In this document: in pieces, positions 23,472 to 32,299 of the stretch
Position numbering within the stretch: the stretch's first letter is position 1
Layout of the letters: the number at the start of each line of letters is the position of its first letter
NCBI GenBank assembly: GCA_002713215.1
Contig: PAVO01000044.1
Span: 1-44,091, forward strand
Origin: Crocinitomicaceae bacterium
GTDB lineage: Bacteria > Bacteroidota > Bacteroidia > Flavobacteriales_G > Salibacteraceae
Direction of reading: 5' to 3'
Length of the DNA: 44,091 nt
Program-made: the position numbers and the translations under genes
The notes under the pieces: model-generated
What the model was told of the DNA's origin: nothing
Databases searched by the model: none
Seen by the model: only the letters and a program-made list of their open reading frames with translations

Positions 23472-23799
23472 TTCCCGTCGTTCCTTTTCGTTTGGCAATT
23501 CGATTAAAAATGATGCCCAATGGAATTACAGATAGCCAACCAATGGTGTACCACATAACGCCCATAAAGGCAAAGGGAATGGTGATAAGGGCGGTAACAG
23601 GCTCCGGCATAAATTTGTAATAAATGGAATATTGTTGGTCAACTTCTAATTCGTCGAATAGCATGTTATTGGTAGCAGCATATCGCCACGAAAAAGCTCC
23701 GATGAATCCTCCAATTGCTAAAAAAACACTTTGTAGAAACAGGGCTAATACGTCGCTGTCTGATTCGTTGTCTAATTTTATAAAATAGAGGTAGAGCAT
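23461..23799 (-). CDS. Small membrane protein, start uncertain
   Basis: From the ATG at 23799 the product has 112 residues and about three membrane helices (ALFLQSVFLAIGGFIGAFSW, EPVTALITIPFAFMGVMWY, IGWLSVIPLGIIFN). However, the same frame stays open upstream for 23 more codons reading YYYETFKTLSALAIVQLFTL before MLYLYFIKLD, an obvious first membrane helix that the ATG would cut in half. No NTG codon is found there. The true start is lost, or an unusual codon is used, or a base is missing. The function is unknown. Confidence 0.6.
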   Translation of the reverse strand: MLYLYFIKLDNESDSDVLALFLQSVFLAIGGFIGAFSWRYAATNNMLFDELEVDQQYSIYYKFMPEPVTALITIPFAFMGVMWYTIGWLSVIPLGIIFNRIAKRKGTTGNAE

Positions 23800-24209
23800 G
23801 AGTGTGAAAAGCTGAACTATTGCAAGTGCCGATAAGGTTTTAAATGTCTCATAGTAGTAACTAGATGTTTTTTAGATGATGAAAAGATTTGGAAGATTGC
23901 ATAATTCACAACCCTCAAATTAAATACTGAAACTAAAAGTAGATTTCTTCCTTCAATTGAAGGTGTAAAATGCCATTTATTGGTTACCTAGTCGATAAAA
24001 AACGATGTGTGGCAATCTATTTTCTTGAAATGGGTTGATAACTGCATCGCAGTCTACCTCCAAAGTAATTGGTCTTTCCTTTTTGGTAACTAAGACCTAT
24101 GCATCCAGTTGGACTTATATCAGGGTAAAGTGTTAATGCCCTGTTAAATTGTTTAATGGAGCTTATAAACTGATTTTTTAGCCCGACTTTCGCGTCCAAA
24201 TCTTTTCGA
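23800..24209. other. Intergenic region, about 410 nt
   Basis: The first 70 nt hold the upstream extension of the minus-strand membrane protein frame. The rest separates divergent genes. A 60-codon minus-strand frame (24017-24199) exists but has no recognisable features. No strong promoter, repeat or hairpin stands out in front of the receptor gene. Confidence 0.4.
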
Positions 24210-26669
24210 TTGCCGCGATTGAATCATATCCTAATTATTGCAGTTGCTTGTTGGCTAATGTTCCCAAACATCCTTTCTGCCCAAAAACCATCGGGCAAAG
24301 GTGGACAGGGAAGGCAGATGGGAAAGGAAGCTAAACTCTCCATTTTGGGAAGGGTAATTGATGAAGAAAAAGAGCCGATTCCTTTTGTTTCTATTGGTGT
24401 TTTTAACTCCGTGGACTCTTCTTTGGTTACCGGTGGAACCACAGACGATAAAGGCTATTTTGAGCTAAAAGCACCCAAAGGCTCTTACTATTTGCAACTT
24501 AGTTTTTTATCCTTTGATACCCGCGTGATTCCTAATGTGGCCGTTGATAAATCCGATGTAAATCTCAAGACCGTCACAATGAAGCATTCTGCCACTTCTC
24601 TGGAGGCTGTGAATATTGAGGCTGAAAAATCGCAGATGGTTTTGAAGCTTGACAAAAGGGTTTTCAATGTAGGTTCAGATTTATCGAATCGTGGTAAAAA
24701 TGCCATTGATATACTCGAAAATGTTCCTTCTGTTGACGTTGACGTAGAGGGTAATTTAAGCTTGAGAAATAGCCAGAATGTAAGAATCCTTATTGATGGA
24801 AAGCCTTCTTCATTGGTTGGAGTAAGTAGTAACGATGCGTTGAGATTGTTGCAAAGTGATATGATCGAGCGGGTGGAGGTGATAACCAATCCGTCGGCTC
24901 GGTACGATGCAGAAGGTGAAGTTGGAATTATCAACATTGTACTAAAGAAGGAGAAGAAAAAAGGCCTGAACGGAATATTTGAAGTTAACGCCGGCTACCC
25001 CAATCGTTTGGGAACCTCATTCAATGTAAATTACAGAAAGAACAAGCTGAATTTGTTTACAGGATATAGCATTAATTATAGAGAAAGGCCAGGACAGGGA
25101 GAAACCTATCATGTTTTCTACCAGCCCGATACTACCTATAGTTATCGATCAACCAGGGATCATAGCAGAAATGGTCTGAATCATAACGTAAGGTTAGGAG
25201 GAAGCTACGATTTTAATAAATACAATTCGTTAAGCGTTTCAAGTAATTATTCTTATAGTAGTGGTGTCAATACCGCTAAACTGGTTTACAAAGATTACAG
25301 CGAGAACAATGAACTGAGCCAAACATCAGTTCGGGATGAAATCGAAGACCAAAATCGGGAATCGGCCGGTTTGAGATTAAACTATACCAAACTTTTTAAG
25401 CGGCCTGATATGAAATGGAGCATTGATGCAAACCACTTCTTTAGTTTTTCCTTCGAGGATGCCCTTATCGATCAAACAAGTGATTTGCCCGGTGTTGCTG
25501 CTACACAGCAAAAGGCAAAGACTGAAGAAGACGAAACCAATACCCTGTTTCAATCTGATTTTGAAATGCCAATTGGCAAGGAATCGAATGGAAAATTTGA
25601 GATGGGAATAAAAGCCAATATCAGGGAAATTAGTAACGACTATTTGGTTGAAGACAATGTAGGAGGAACATTTGTACCTATCCCCGAACTGGACAACCAC
25701 ATGGTTTACAACGAAAACATTTATGCAGCCTATATTATGGTTGGTAACAAAACAAAAAACCTGAGTTACCAGGCCGGGCTGAGGTATGAATACTCAGACG
25801 TTAAAAGCGATTTTAGAAGAACCAATGAGGTCAATCATAGAACCTATGGTAACCTTTTTCCAAGTGCCAATGTAAGCTACGAGTTTAAGAAAAACAGTTT
25901 TTTGCAAGCTTCCTACAGCAAACGTGTTTCCCGACCTCGGCACTGGTATTTGTTTCCGTTTTACAATTTAAGTGACAACCGAAACATTGCCAGGGGCAAC
26001 CCCAATATAAACCCCACATTTACCGATGCGTTTGAACTGGGGTATATGAAAAAATGGGACAGGGCCAATTTCTTAATCAGCCCTTATTACCGCTATTCGA
26101 CTGGGGTGGTAGAACGAATCCTACTTGCCGATTCAAACCAGATTAACTATCGTTTTCCTGTGAATTTAGGATTTAGAAACGCCTTTGGCTTAGAGGTTTC
26201 CGGTAGTGGTGATTTATATAAGTGGTGGACCATGAATGGGAGTTTTAACTTTTACCGCGAAATTACCGAAGGAAGTTATAAAACACAGGATTACAGTGCA
26301 GACACTTATGCCTGGACCGCCAGGGTTGTTAGTAAATGGAAGGTCAAAAAGGCATTTTCATTTCAAATTTCAGGGCGATATCATTCACCCCAAAAGACCA
26401 TTCAGGGAACCCGAAAATCGATGTATAAAATTGACCTGGCCGGGGCGTTGGATGTGCTTAAAGGAAATGGAACGCTTACTCTTAGTGTAAGGGACTTATT
26501 TAATTCCCGAATCCGAAGATCAGTTACCAATGGACCGGATTTCTATGACGAATCAGACTTTCAGTGGATGTCTCGATTTGCGCAACTTACCTTTAGCTAT
26601 CGCCTCAATCAAAAGAAAAGGAGAGGTAGATCCGGTGGAGAGTTTGACGGTGGAGATATGGGGAGGTAG
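24210..26669 (+). CDS. TonB-dependent-type outer membrane receptor
   Basis: The protein has a signal peptide ending LSAQ. A carboxypeptidase-regulatory-like domain follows (SILGRVIDEEKEPIPFVSIGVF ... TDDKGYFELKAPKGSYYLQLSFLSF), then a plug (NAIDILENVPSVDVDVEGNLSLRNSQNVRILIDGKPSSL ... IERVEVITNPSARYDAEGEVGIINIVLKK), then a long C-terminal beta-barrel of the OMP_b-brl_3 kind with a glycine/arginine-rich tail (KKRRGRSGGEFDGGDMGR). At about 819 residues it matches the family. Such receptors are energised by TonB or act in iron or peptide uptake, and the ligand is unknown. No ATG is in frame near the start. TTG at 24210 or TTG at 24219 is used. Confidence 0.87.
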   Translation: MPRLNHILIIAVACWLMFPNILSAQKPSGKGGQGRQMGKEAKLSILGRVIDEEKEPIPFVSIGVFNSVDSSLVTGGTTDDKGYFELKAPKGSYYLQLSFLSFDTRVIPNVAVDKSDVNLKTVTMKHSATSLEAVNIEAEKSQMVLKLDKRVFNVGSDLSNRGKNAIDILENVPSVDVDVEGNLSLRNSQNVRILIDGKPSSLVGVSSNDALRLLQSDMIERVEVITNPSARYDAEGEVGIINIVLKKEKKKGLNGIFEVNAGYPNRLGTSFNVNYRKNKLNLFTGYSINYRERPGQGETYHVFYQPDTTYSYRSTRDHSRNGLNHNVRLGGSYDFNKYNSLSVSSNYSYSSGVNTAKLVYKDYSENNELSQTSVRDEIEDQNRESAGLRLNYTKLFKRPDMKWSIDANHFFSFSFEDALIDQTSDLPGVAATQQKAKTEEDETNTLFQSDFEMPIGKESNGKFEMGIKANIREISNDYLVEDNVGGTFVPIPELDNHMVYNENIYAAYIMVGNKTKNLSYQAGLRYEYSDVKSDFRRTNEVNHRTYGNLFPSANVSYEFKKNSFLQASYSKRVSRPRHWYLFPFYNLSDNRNIARGNPNINPTFTDAFELGYMKKWDRANFLISPYYRYSTGVVERILLADSNQINYRFPVNLGFRNAFGLEVSGSGDLYKWWTMNGSFNFYREITEGSYKTQDYSADTYAWTARVVSKWKVKKAFSFQISGRYHSPQKTIQGTRKSMYKIDLAGALDVLKGNGTLTLSVRDLFNSRIRRSVTNGPDFYDESDFQWMSRFAQLTFSYRLNQKKRRGRSGGEFDGGDMGR

Positions 26670-26741
26670 AAATTCACAATTAATTCAGCATCCTAAATAG
26701 TGCGAACAAAATTTATTTATTATTGATTCCCTAAAGGAATT

Positions 26742-28952
26742 ATGAATAAAAACCTGCAGTCTAATGGGAATATGGGAACACTGCCCGTCTTTATGACGGC
26801 GATAAGTACCATTCTCGGGGCGATTCTGTTTTTAAGGTTTGGGTATGCTGTGGCTAATGTGGGGCTCATTGGAGCACTCGCAATAATTCTTATCGGTCAT
26901 TTGGTAACAATACCTACAGCTATGGCAGTAGCTGAAATAGCAACCAATTCTAAAGTAGAAGGAGGTGGGGCATACTACATGATTTCCCGTTCCTTCGGGT
27001 TAAACATTGGCGCAGCTATAGGAATCGCCTTGTTTCTGTCGCAGGCCATTAGCGTTGCATTCTATGTTATTGCATTTGCTGTATCCTTTCAACCCCTGGG
27101 TGATCTCATTTTTCAAAGTTTCGGAATCTACATTTCCGATACCCTGGCCGGTTTAGTTTTTATGGTTTTGCTTTCAGCACTAATGCTCACCAAAGGGGCT
27201 GATATAGGTGTAAAAGCATTGTACCTGGTTGTGGCTATATTAACCGTTTCACTGGCTATGTTTTTTTTAGGTGGAACCTATTCAGAGCCATCTTATGATG
27301 TTACTGAAACGATTAGAAATCCTGATGATTTCTTTTATGTCTTTACGATAATTTTTCCGGCTTTCACAGGAATTGCAGCAGGGTTAGGTTTATCGGGAGA
27401 TTTAAAAAACCCAAAGGTGTCTATACCCAATGGTACCATGTGGGCAACCATTGCCGGAATAGTGGTATATGTTGCGGTAGCATTCAAATTGTTCTACTCG
27501 GCTAGCTTGGACGATCTTGGTAATACCAATCATCTAATCATGGGTAAAATTGCTATTTGGGAACCCATAATTCCAATAGGATTAGGATGTGCAGCCATAT
27601 CATCGGCTTTAGGGTCTATTATGATTGCTCCCAGAACTTTGCAGGCATTAGGCGTTGACGAAGTATTTCCTGAGAAATTAAGTGTTTGGTTCTCAAAAGG
27701 AAAGGGGAAGTTTAACGAGCCATTCAATTCAACTATTCTTACCTGCCTCATTGGTTTCTTTTTTATTGCTATCGGAGATATTGATTTTGTAGCCCAAATT
27801 ATCTCTATGTTCTTTATGGTTACTTACGGAGCAATTTGTCTCATTAGTTTCCTGGAACATTTTGCAGCAGATCCGAGTTATCGTCCAACTTTTAGGTCTA
27901 AGTGGTATTTCTCACTATTTGGCGCGATTCTTTGTTTTTACCTCATGTTTAAAATGAATACACCTTATGCCATCTTATCCATTTTAATTATGGGTGGTAT
28001 TTATTGGTGGGCAACTAAGGTGGGCAATACGGACAGGGATGTGGCCAAATTACTTCGGGGAGTTCTCTTTCAGCTCAACCGCGAAATAATGGTTTATATT
28101 CAGAAAAGATCTGCCAGTAAGGAAGAAGGATGGAGACCATTTATAATTTGTGTTTCAAGTCAAACGTTCAATCGTATTTCTGCATTGAATTTAACGCGTT
28201 GGCTAAGTCAACGACATGGTTTTGGTACCTACATTCATTTTATAGAGGGGTTTCTGGACAAAAAGACCTACCGATATTCTCAAATTACACAAAGAAGGTT
28301 GGTAAGCCTCATTCGAGGAACCAACAGTAAGGTATATCTTGATACCATTGTATCACCTTCCTATACCAGCGCTATTGCTCAAAGCATTCAGTTATCCGGT
28401 GTTTCCGGAAGGGGGAACAACCTCATCATATTTGAATTTCCAGAAGGTGAAAATGAACACTTGGAGGAGGTGGTGAAAAACTACAATTTGTTGCATGCAA
28501 CCAACTTCGATGTGTGTGTGCTGAAAAGTACCCTAAAAGGTTTTGGTCGCCATCAAAGCATACATGTATGGATATCGGCTAGGGATGTAGAAAACTCAAA
28601 CATGATGATTCTTATGGCTTATATAATTAACGGTCATTCGGAATGGAGGGGAAGTGAGATCAAGATATTCTCAGGATACATGGAGGGCGAGCTGAATGTA
28701 AAGACAGAAAGATTACTGAATGTAATAGAATCGGGTAGGCTGCCCATAAGCAAGAAGAATATTGAATTGATTCCGCAAGAGGGAGAACTCATTGGTTCCA
28801 TTATCGAGCAAAAATCAGCCGATGCCGATCTTACTATTTTAGGTTATTCGAGTGAGCTGCTTGAAGAAAAGGGAATATCCATTTTCGAGGAATTCTCCGG
28901 GCTGGGCAACACTTTGTTTGTTAGCGCGTTTAAAGAAAAGGAGATAGAGTAA
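26742..28952 (+). CDS. Cation-chloride cotransporter-like permease
   Basis: About twelve membrane helices fill residues 10-440. The opening MGTLPVFMTAISTILGAILFLRFGYAVANVGLIGA, followed by AVAEIATNSKVEGGGAYYMISRSFG, is typical of the SLC12-like (Na-K-Cl cotransporter) branch of the APC superfamily. The cytoplasmic C-terminal 290 residues resemble the regulatory end of that branch, with a final universal-stress-like segment (SIIEQKSADADLTILGYSSELLEE). The ions moved in bacteria are not settled. An AAGGAATT lies just before the ATG. A bidirectional terminator follows. Confidence 0.85.
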   Translation: MNKNLQSNGNMGTLPVFMTAISTILGAILFLRFGYAVANVGLIGALAIILIGHLVTIPTAMAVAEIATNSKVEGGGAYYMISRSFGLNIGAAIGIALFLSQAISVAFYVIAFAVSFQPLGDLIFQSFGIYISDTLAGLVFMVLLSALMLTKGADIGVKALYLVVAILTVSLAMFFLGGTYSEPSYDVTETIRNPDDFFYVFTIIFPAFTGIAAGLGLSGDLKNPKVSIPNGTMWATIAGIVVYVAVAFKLFYSASLDDLGNTNHLIMGKIAIWEPIIPIGLGCAAISSALGSIMIAPRTLQALGVDEVFPEKLSVWFSKGKGKFNEPFNSTILTCLIGFFFIAIGDIDFVAQIISMFFMVTYGAICLISFLEHFAADPSYRPTFRSKWYFSLFGAILCFYLMFKMNTPYAILSILIMGGIYWWATKVGNTDRDVAKLLRGVLFQLNREIMVYIQKRSASKEEGWRPFIICVSSQTFNRISALNLTRWLSQRHGFGTYIHFIEGFLDKKTYRYSQITQRRLVSLIRGTNSKVYLDTIVSPSYTSAIAQSIQLSGVSGRGNNLIIFEFPEGENEHLEEVVKNYNLLHATNFDVCVLKSTLKGFGRHQSIHVWISARDVENSNMMILMAYIINGHSEWRGSEIKIFSGYMEGELNVKTERLLNVIESGRLPISKKNIELIPQEGELIGSIIEQKSADADLTILGYSSELLEEKGISIFEEFSGLGNTLFVSAFKEKEIE

Positions 28953-28975
28953 CCTATAATTCAGAGAATAAAAAA

Positions 28976-28999
28976 CCCTGAATAAATCATTATTCAGGG
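28976..28999. terminator. Bidirectional intrinsic terminator
   Basis: CCCTGAATAA (28976-28985) and TTATTCAGGG (28990-28999) form a perfect 10-bp stem with a 4-nt loop, with A5 before and CTTTTCGTTTT after. It lies between the convergent permease and superoxide dismutase genes and can stop transcription from both sides. Confidence 0.88.
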
Positions 29000-29028
29000 C
29001 TTTTCGTTTTATAAATTCTAATCAACTG

Positions 29029-29631
29029 CTAGATAGCTGCCGCATACTTTCTACTTACTTCGTCCCAATTAATTACATTGAAAAAGTTCTCAATGTACTC
29101 GGGTCTCCTGTTTTGGTATTTTAGATAATAAGCATGCTCCCATACATCCAATGCCAAAATCGGAGTTCCACTGCATCCAGCATCCGGCATTAATGGATTA
29201 TCTTGATTAGGTGTTGAGCAAACGTCAAGTTTTCCATTGTTAACATACAACCAGGCCCAGCCTGAACCAAAACGGGTTGCCGCAGCTTTTGCAAAAGAAT
29301 CCTTGAAAGATTCGAACCCACCAAGGTCGGAATCAATTGCGTTCATCAAGTCACCACTTGGGGTTCCACCGTTAGGAGACATAATTTCCCAAAAAAGACA
29401 GTGGTTGTAATAACCGCCACCGTTGTTTCGAATTGCTGTACCATAGTTACCAATGTTAGCAAGAATATCTTCAATTGATTTTCCTTCACCATCGGTTCCT
29501 TCGATAGCATTATTCAAATTAGTGGTATATCCGTTATGGTGTTTGCTGTGATGAATTTCCATAGTCATAGCATCGATATTGGGATCCAATGCGCTATAAT
29601 CGTATGGTAAATCAGGTAGTTTAAAAGACAT
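29029..29631 (-). CDS. sod: Superoxide dismutase, Fe/Mn type
   Basis: The enzyme converts superoxide to oxygen and peroxide. The metal ligands are His27 (in MEIHHSKHH), His77 (in YYNHCLFW), Asp162 and His166 (in [22 protein letters not shown]). A length of 200 residues is usual. There is no signal peptide, so it acts in the cytoplasm. The sequence does not settle whether iron or manganese is used. The gene has its own -7 element (TATATTTG) about 39 nt upstream and ends at a bidirectional terminator. Confidence 0.95.
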   Translation of the reverse strand: MSFKLPDLPYDYSALDPNIDAMTMEIHHSKHHNGYTTNLNNAIEGTDGEGKSIEDILANIGNYGTAIRNNGGGYYNHCLFWEIMSPNGGTPSGDLMNAIDSDLGGFESFKDSFAKAAATRFGSGWAWLYVNNGKLDVCSTPNQDNPLMPDAGCSGTPILALDVWEHAYYLKYQNRRPEYIENFFNVINWDEVSRKYAAAI

Positions 29632-29669
29632 AATTAAATTGTATTTAATGTTTCAAAAAATATGAGCAT

Positions 29670-29677
29670 CAAATATA
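29670..29677 (-). promoter_or_regulatory. Promoter -7 element of superoxide dismutase gene
   Basis: Read on the minus strand this is TATATTTG, a match to TAnnTTTG, 38 nt before the ATG at 29631. The upstream DNA is A+T-rich with no clear -33 TTG. Confidence 0.5.
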
Positions 29678-29714
29678 TAATTTACAAAAACGATGTTTGC
29701 CTTAAATAACATTA

Positions 29715-29905
29715 ATAATAAATGCCGTGTTATGGAATAGTGAGAGCAGTAACCACTCCATTTTATTAAGTCATTCCTGAGAACGAAGAGAGTTAGGAGT
29801 CCCTAATTAAGATAGGTAGATTAGTGTCACTGAACTCCTTTGTCGGTTCCCGAACAGCATCGAGAATGACGAATCCATATTATACCATAACGCATTCATA
29901 ATAAA
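29715..29905. repeat. Miniature element-like inverted repeat region
   Basis: GTTATGG (29729-29735) and CCATAAC (29885-29891) lie at the two ends of about 170 nt of gene-free DNA, with further partial symmetry in the flanking AATAATAAATGC and GCATTCATAATAAATT. Nested inside are GTCATTC (29780-29786) and GAATGAC (29874-29880), and a small hairpin TTAGG/CCTAA (29793-29806). The GTCATTCCTGAG beginning resembles the repeats at 125-344. No coding sequence is seen. Confidence 0.5.
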
Positions 29906-29941
29906 TTCCTGAACTATATATAGACCTTTTCTATGGAAACA

Positions 29942-30697
29942 CTATTTCTTCTTAAGGCCTTTAGTCTCAGAAACCCAGGTTCCGTAGGTAATGCTTAAAC
30001 CGTTTTTAAAATAAAAAATGGCTCCGTAATGATGGGTAACCTTTAAGTATTCGTCGCCAATTCCGTTGGCGATGTGAACCCGTTTAACCATTTGCTTGTT
30101 TCCTTCCGTATATTCCTCTTCGGTCCATCCTTCAGGAAACAATGTGGCCAGGTATTTTCGGTAGTTTTCTGTGTTTTTGTATGGTTTATCTGCAGGAGTA
30201 GGTTCAGGTATTTTGGTTTCTACTTTTTTTGGTTTTGCTTTAACCGTTGGTGCCTCTTTTGGTAGCGTGTCTTTCACTACTATCTTTTCTGCAGCCGGAG
30301 CATCCAATGTTGGTTTGGAAGGAGGAATTGGTGGTTTGTTGTTAGTGGTGTCTGTATTTGTTGGACCTTCTGCTTTGGTATCTTCGGTTACCTTTACAGG
30401 TGGTGGTTCCTTTGCGGCTTGTTCTTTTTTAATCAAAAGGATTTTAATATCCCGAATTTTGGCTATCGTTTTTTGGTCATCAGGATTTAATTTAAGCGCT
30501 TCTTCATAACTGCTTAGCGCTAATTTTAACTTTCCTTCCTGAAAATAACCATGTGCTTCATTCGATTTTTTATCAAATAACTCCAGTTGTTCTTGTTGTT
30601 TCCAGTACTCATCATAGTCCACCTTTTTTTTCTTCTTCTGTGCCTGTAAGGACAGTGAAATAAGGACAATTAACAATAGAATAAACAGCCTTGACAT
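29942..30697 (-). CDS. Exported TPR protein with Pro/Lys linker
   Basis: A signal peptide (MSRLFILLLIVLISLSLQAQ) is followed by a short basic stretch and a single clear TPR unit (EAHGYFQEGKLKLALSSYEEALKLNPDD). A long low-complexity linker rich in Pro, Lys, Thr and Ala comes next, then a compact C-terminal domain (TENYRKYLATLFPEGWTEEEYTEGNKQMVKRVHIANGIGDEYLKVTHHYGAIFYFKNGLSITYGTWVSET). The C-terminal domain recurs in other Bacteroidota periplasmic TPR proteins, as I remember. It probably works as a periplasmic scaffold. The partner is unknown. Confidence 0.75.
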   Translation of the reverse strand: MSRLFILLLIVLISLSLQAQKKKKKVDYDEYWKQQEQLELFDKKSNEAHGYFQEGKLKLALSSYEEALKLNPDDQKTIAKIRDIKILLIKKEQAAKEPPPVKVTEDTKAEGPTNTDTTNNKPPIPPSKPTLDAPAAEKIVVKDTLPKEAPTVKAKPKKVETKIPEPTPADKPYKNTENYRKYLATLFPEGWTEEEYTEGNKQMVKRVHIANGIGDEYLKVTHHYGAIFYFKNGLSITYGTWVSETKGLKKK

Positions 30698-30841
30698 ACT
30701 TGGGATTTGGGCAAAGGTATTTCCCGTAAAATGTATTGTTGAAAAGATTTTGTCAATTTAACAACCTTCAATTGTGGAAATTCCATAATTTGGTATGCTC
30801 TTTTTAGGGAAATAAACAAAAGAATTATGGGTCGAAGGACT

Positions 30842-31015
30842 ATGTTGATATACACAAAAACCATTTTGCGAAAGGTGAGTTTCGACATTCGACTATTTCA
30901 AAAGGAGTTGAGAAAAGCGCTTACCATTTTATCAGATCGGGATGTTGAAGTACTAAAACGATGGGTACTTCGTAATTTCTATACTCAGGCAGCCCCGGTT
31001 TTGTTGCCCGCTTAG
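30842..31015 (+). CDS. Conserved small protein, 57 aa
   Basis: The product (MLIYTKTILRKVSFDIRLFQKELRKALTILSDRDVEVLKRWVLRNF) is an all-helical small protein. Similar sequences with a KKVSFDxxLFxKELxKAL core are, from memory, frequent in Bacteroidota, with unknown function. I prefer the ATG at 30842. An ATG five codons earlier (30827) would add MGRRT. It converges on the exosortase-module gene with a 4-nt overlap of the stop codons. Confidence 0.68.
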   Translation: MLIYTKTILRKVSFDIRLFQKELRKALTILSDRDVEVLKRWVLRNFYTQAAPVLLPA

Positions 31016-31479
31016 GTATTTTTCCTGTATAGGTGTAGAGCGGGAAGTAAAAAGAATACCGCTAATGGTGATTCTATAAATTCGATAATATACCTGGATA
31101 TAGTATATCCTTTATTCGGAATTCCCAATAGATAACCGAGTCCATAAATCAGAAAAGAAAGTGCGAAAATTGCTCCAAAGAAAAGTGCGGTTATTTTTAG
31201 GTATTCTTTTTCCCTGAATATTGTTTTGACAAGGAATAAGCTTAACGCCAGAAAAAGAAAGGCAAATAAAAAGGTTAGAAAAAACTTAAGCCCGTATAGA
31301 GAAGAGGGTGACCAGGAATTTAATCCTGTTAGAAAAGAGGTTAATTCATATTGACTATTGCCATCGGTTAATTTTAAAGCACTTATTTTGGCATTAACAC
31401 TCTCAAATATGAACTCGCGCAAAAAACCTGCGACAAAGAGAAGTATAATTCCAATCAGAATTTTAATTCTCTTGACCAA
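31012..31479 (-). CDS. Exosortase-associated membrane protein
   Basis: This is a hydrophobic protein of about 155 residues with four to five membrane helices (KILIGIILLFVAGFLREFIF, YGLKFFLTFLFAFLFLALSLFLVKTIF, ITALFFGAIFALSFLIYGLGYLLG, FIESPLAVFFLLPALHLY) and a polar loop near the first. Its place right behind an exosortase, overlapping it by 17 nt, and its helix pattern match the small partner proteins described with Bacteroidota exosortases (for example XrtF- and XrtX-associated proteins). The start is the TTG at 31479. Longer frames run back through the exosortase gene and are unlikely. It is probably a helper in sorting or anchoring. Confidence 0.7.
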   Translation of the reverse strand: MVKRIKILIGIILLFVAGFLREFIFESVNAKISALKLTDGNSQYELTSFLTGLNSWSPSSLYGLKFFLTFLFAFLFLALSLFLVKTIFREKEYLKITALFFGAIFALSFLIYGLGYLLGIPNKGYTISRYIIEFIESPLAVFFLLPALHLYRKNT

Positions 31480-31996
31480 CCTTTGATAGTTTATTGGCCC
31501 AGAAATACCAGAGCCCAAATACGTATGAATAGACAAGAATGGTAAAGGTGTAGGTATGATTAAAATCCAATGAGCTTGGATAGTATTTGGCAATTACCGC
31601 CAGTGCAGTTACTCGAATAACGTTTAGCAAATGAATGGTTACAATTCCAAAGGGAACAAACCATATTTTTTTGATCATTGGTCCGGGATACGCCAAAACA
31701 AATCCCGAAAAGAGAGCAAACAGGGTTAATCCATTGCAGGCATCACCAATCCAGACACCACTTGAGCCAACAATTCCAACCGTTTTTACATCGGGGCCAT
31801 ATATGTCAGGGGAGTGCGTTTCGAAACCGAGTATACTCAATAACGTATCGGTGTGATTAATAATTATTCCAATAACCCAATTGTCTACAATTCCTTGTGG
31901 TTGCAGCCAATTACTGTATAGGATAAACCATAGAAGGTAAAGTGAAAAGGCATAAATAATAAATCGGAAGAGGGGATTACTCCAGAGCCCTTTCAT
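31463..31996 (-). CDS. Exosortase family transpeptidase
   Basis: This integral membrane cysteine enzyme of 177 residues shows the exosortase/archaeosortase triad. Cys87 lies in IGDACNGLTLFALFSGFVLAYPG, Arg128 in LLNVIRVTALAV, and His147 in LDFNHTYTF. The family recognises a C-terminal tripartite signal on exported proteins, cuts it and attaches the protein to a surface polymer. The gene directly upstream encodes a tiny protein ending in exactly such a signal, so this is a dedicated enzyme-substrate pair. I recall PID-CTERM proteins being paired with an exosortase called XrtX but cannot confirm the subtype from sequence. Its start ATG is 15 nt after the substrate gene, and its end overlaps the partner gene by 17 nt. 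Confidence 0.88.
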   Translation of the reverse strand: MKGLWSNPLFRFIIYAFSLYLLWFILYSNWLQPQGIVDNWVIGIIINHTDTLLSILGFETHSPDIYGPDVKTVGIVGSSGVWIGDACNGLTLFALFSGFVLAYPGPMIKKIWFVPFGIVTIHLLNVIRVTALAVIAKYYPSSLDFNHTYTFTILVYSYVFGLWYFWANKLSKVGQEN

Positions 31997-32010
31997 AATA
32001 AAGGGTATGT

Positions 32011-32238
32011 CTATCCCTTAGACTTCAGTTGATCGCTGATTTTCTTGCCACCCAAAGCAACACCGGCCGCAATTAAAACACTAATTCCGCCATCAATAGG
32101 AACGCAAGGCGGAGGAATACATCCTCCTTGTCCACCAGGTCCACCACCACCGGGAGGGCCTGCTAATAAATCTCCTCCTATTAGTAAAAACCCTAACAAA
32201 ATCAACGATGGAACAAGTCCGTTAAGCGCGCTTTTCAT
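32011..32238 (-). CDS. PID-CTERM sorting-signal protein, 75 aa
   Basis: A signal peptide (residues 1-26, ending LLA) is followed by a very short Gly/Pro-rich cargo (GPPGGGGPGGQGGCIPPPCV) and then the C-terminal signal: Pro47-Ile48-Asp49-Gly-Gly, a hydrophobic helix (ISVLIAAGVALGG) and a basic end (KKISDQLKSKG). This tripartite end is the PID-CTERM type, a relative of PEP-CTERM. After both ends are removed only about 20 residues remain, with two cysteines and many glycines. It is encoded next to its probable exosortase and has a TATTTTTG promoter element upstream. Its function on the surface is unknown. Confidence 0.8.
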   Translation of the reverse strand: MKSALNGLVPSLILLGFLLIGGDLLAGPPGGGGPGGQGGCIPPPCVPIDGGISVLIAAGVALGGKKISDQLKSKG

Positions 32239-32275
32239 AAATGAAACTATTATTGTTTAGTAAAAACTGATTATA

Positions 32276-32283
32276 CAAAAATA
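32276..32283 (-). promoter_or_regulatory. Promoter -7 element of exosortase module
   Basis: On the minus strand TATTTTTG fits TAnnTTTG and lies 38 nt before the PID-CTERM start codon at 32238. The leader contains CTAAACAATAA, part of a motif shared with the palindromes at 19799-19839. Confidence 0.45.
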
Positions 32284-32299
32284 ACGATTTTCCTTTGTT

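Noticed and set aside
24017..24199. Minus-strand 60-residue protein gene
   Set aside because: No signal peptide, domain, promoter or coding-like composition; it is probably a chance frame in intergenic DNA.
30171..30509. Plus-strand hydrophobic frame opposite the TPR protein
   Set aside because: It mirrors the Pro/Lys/Thr linker codons of the minus-strand gene; the TPR gene has a signal peptide and clear domains.
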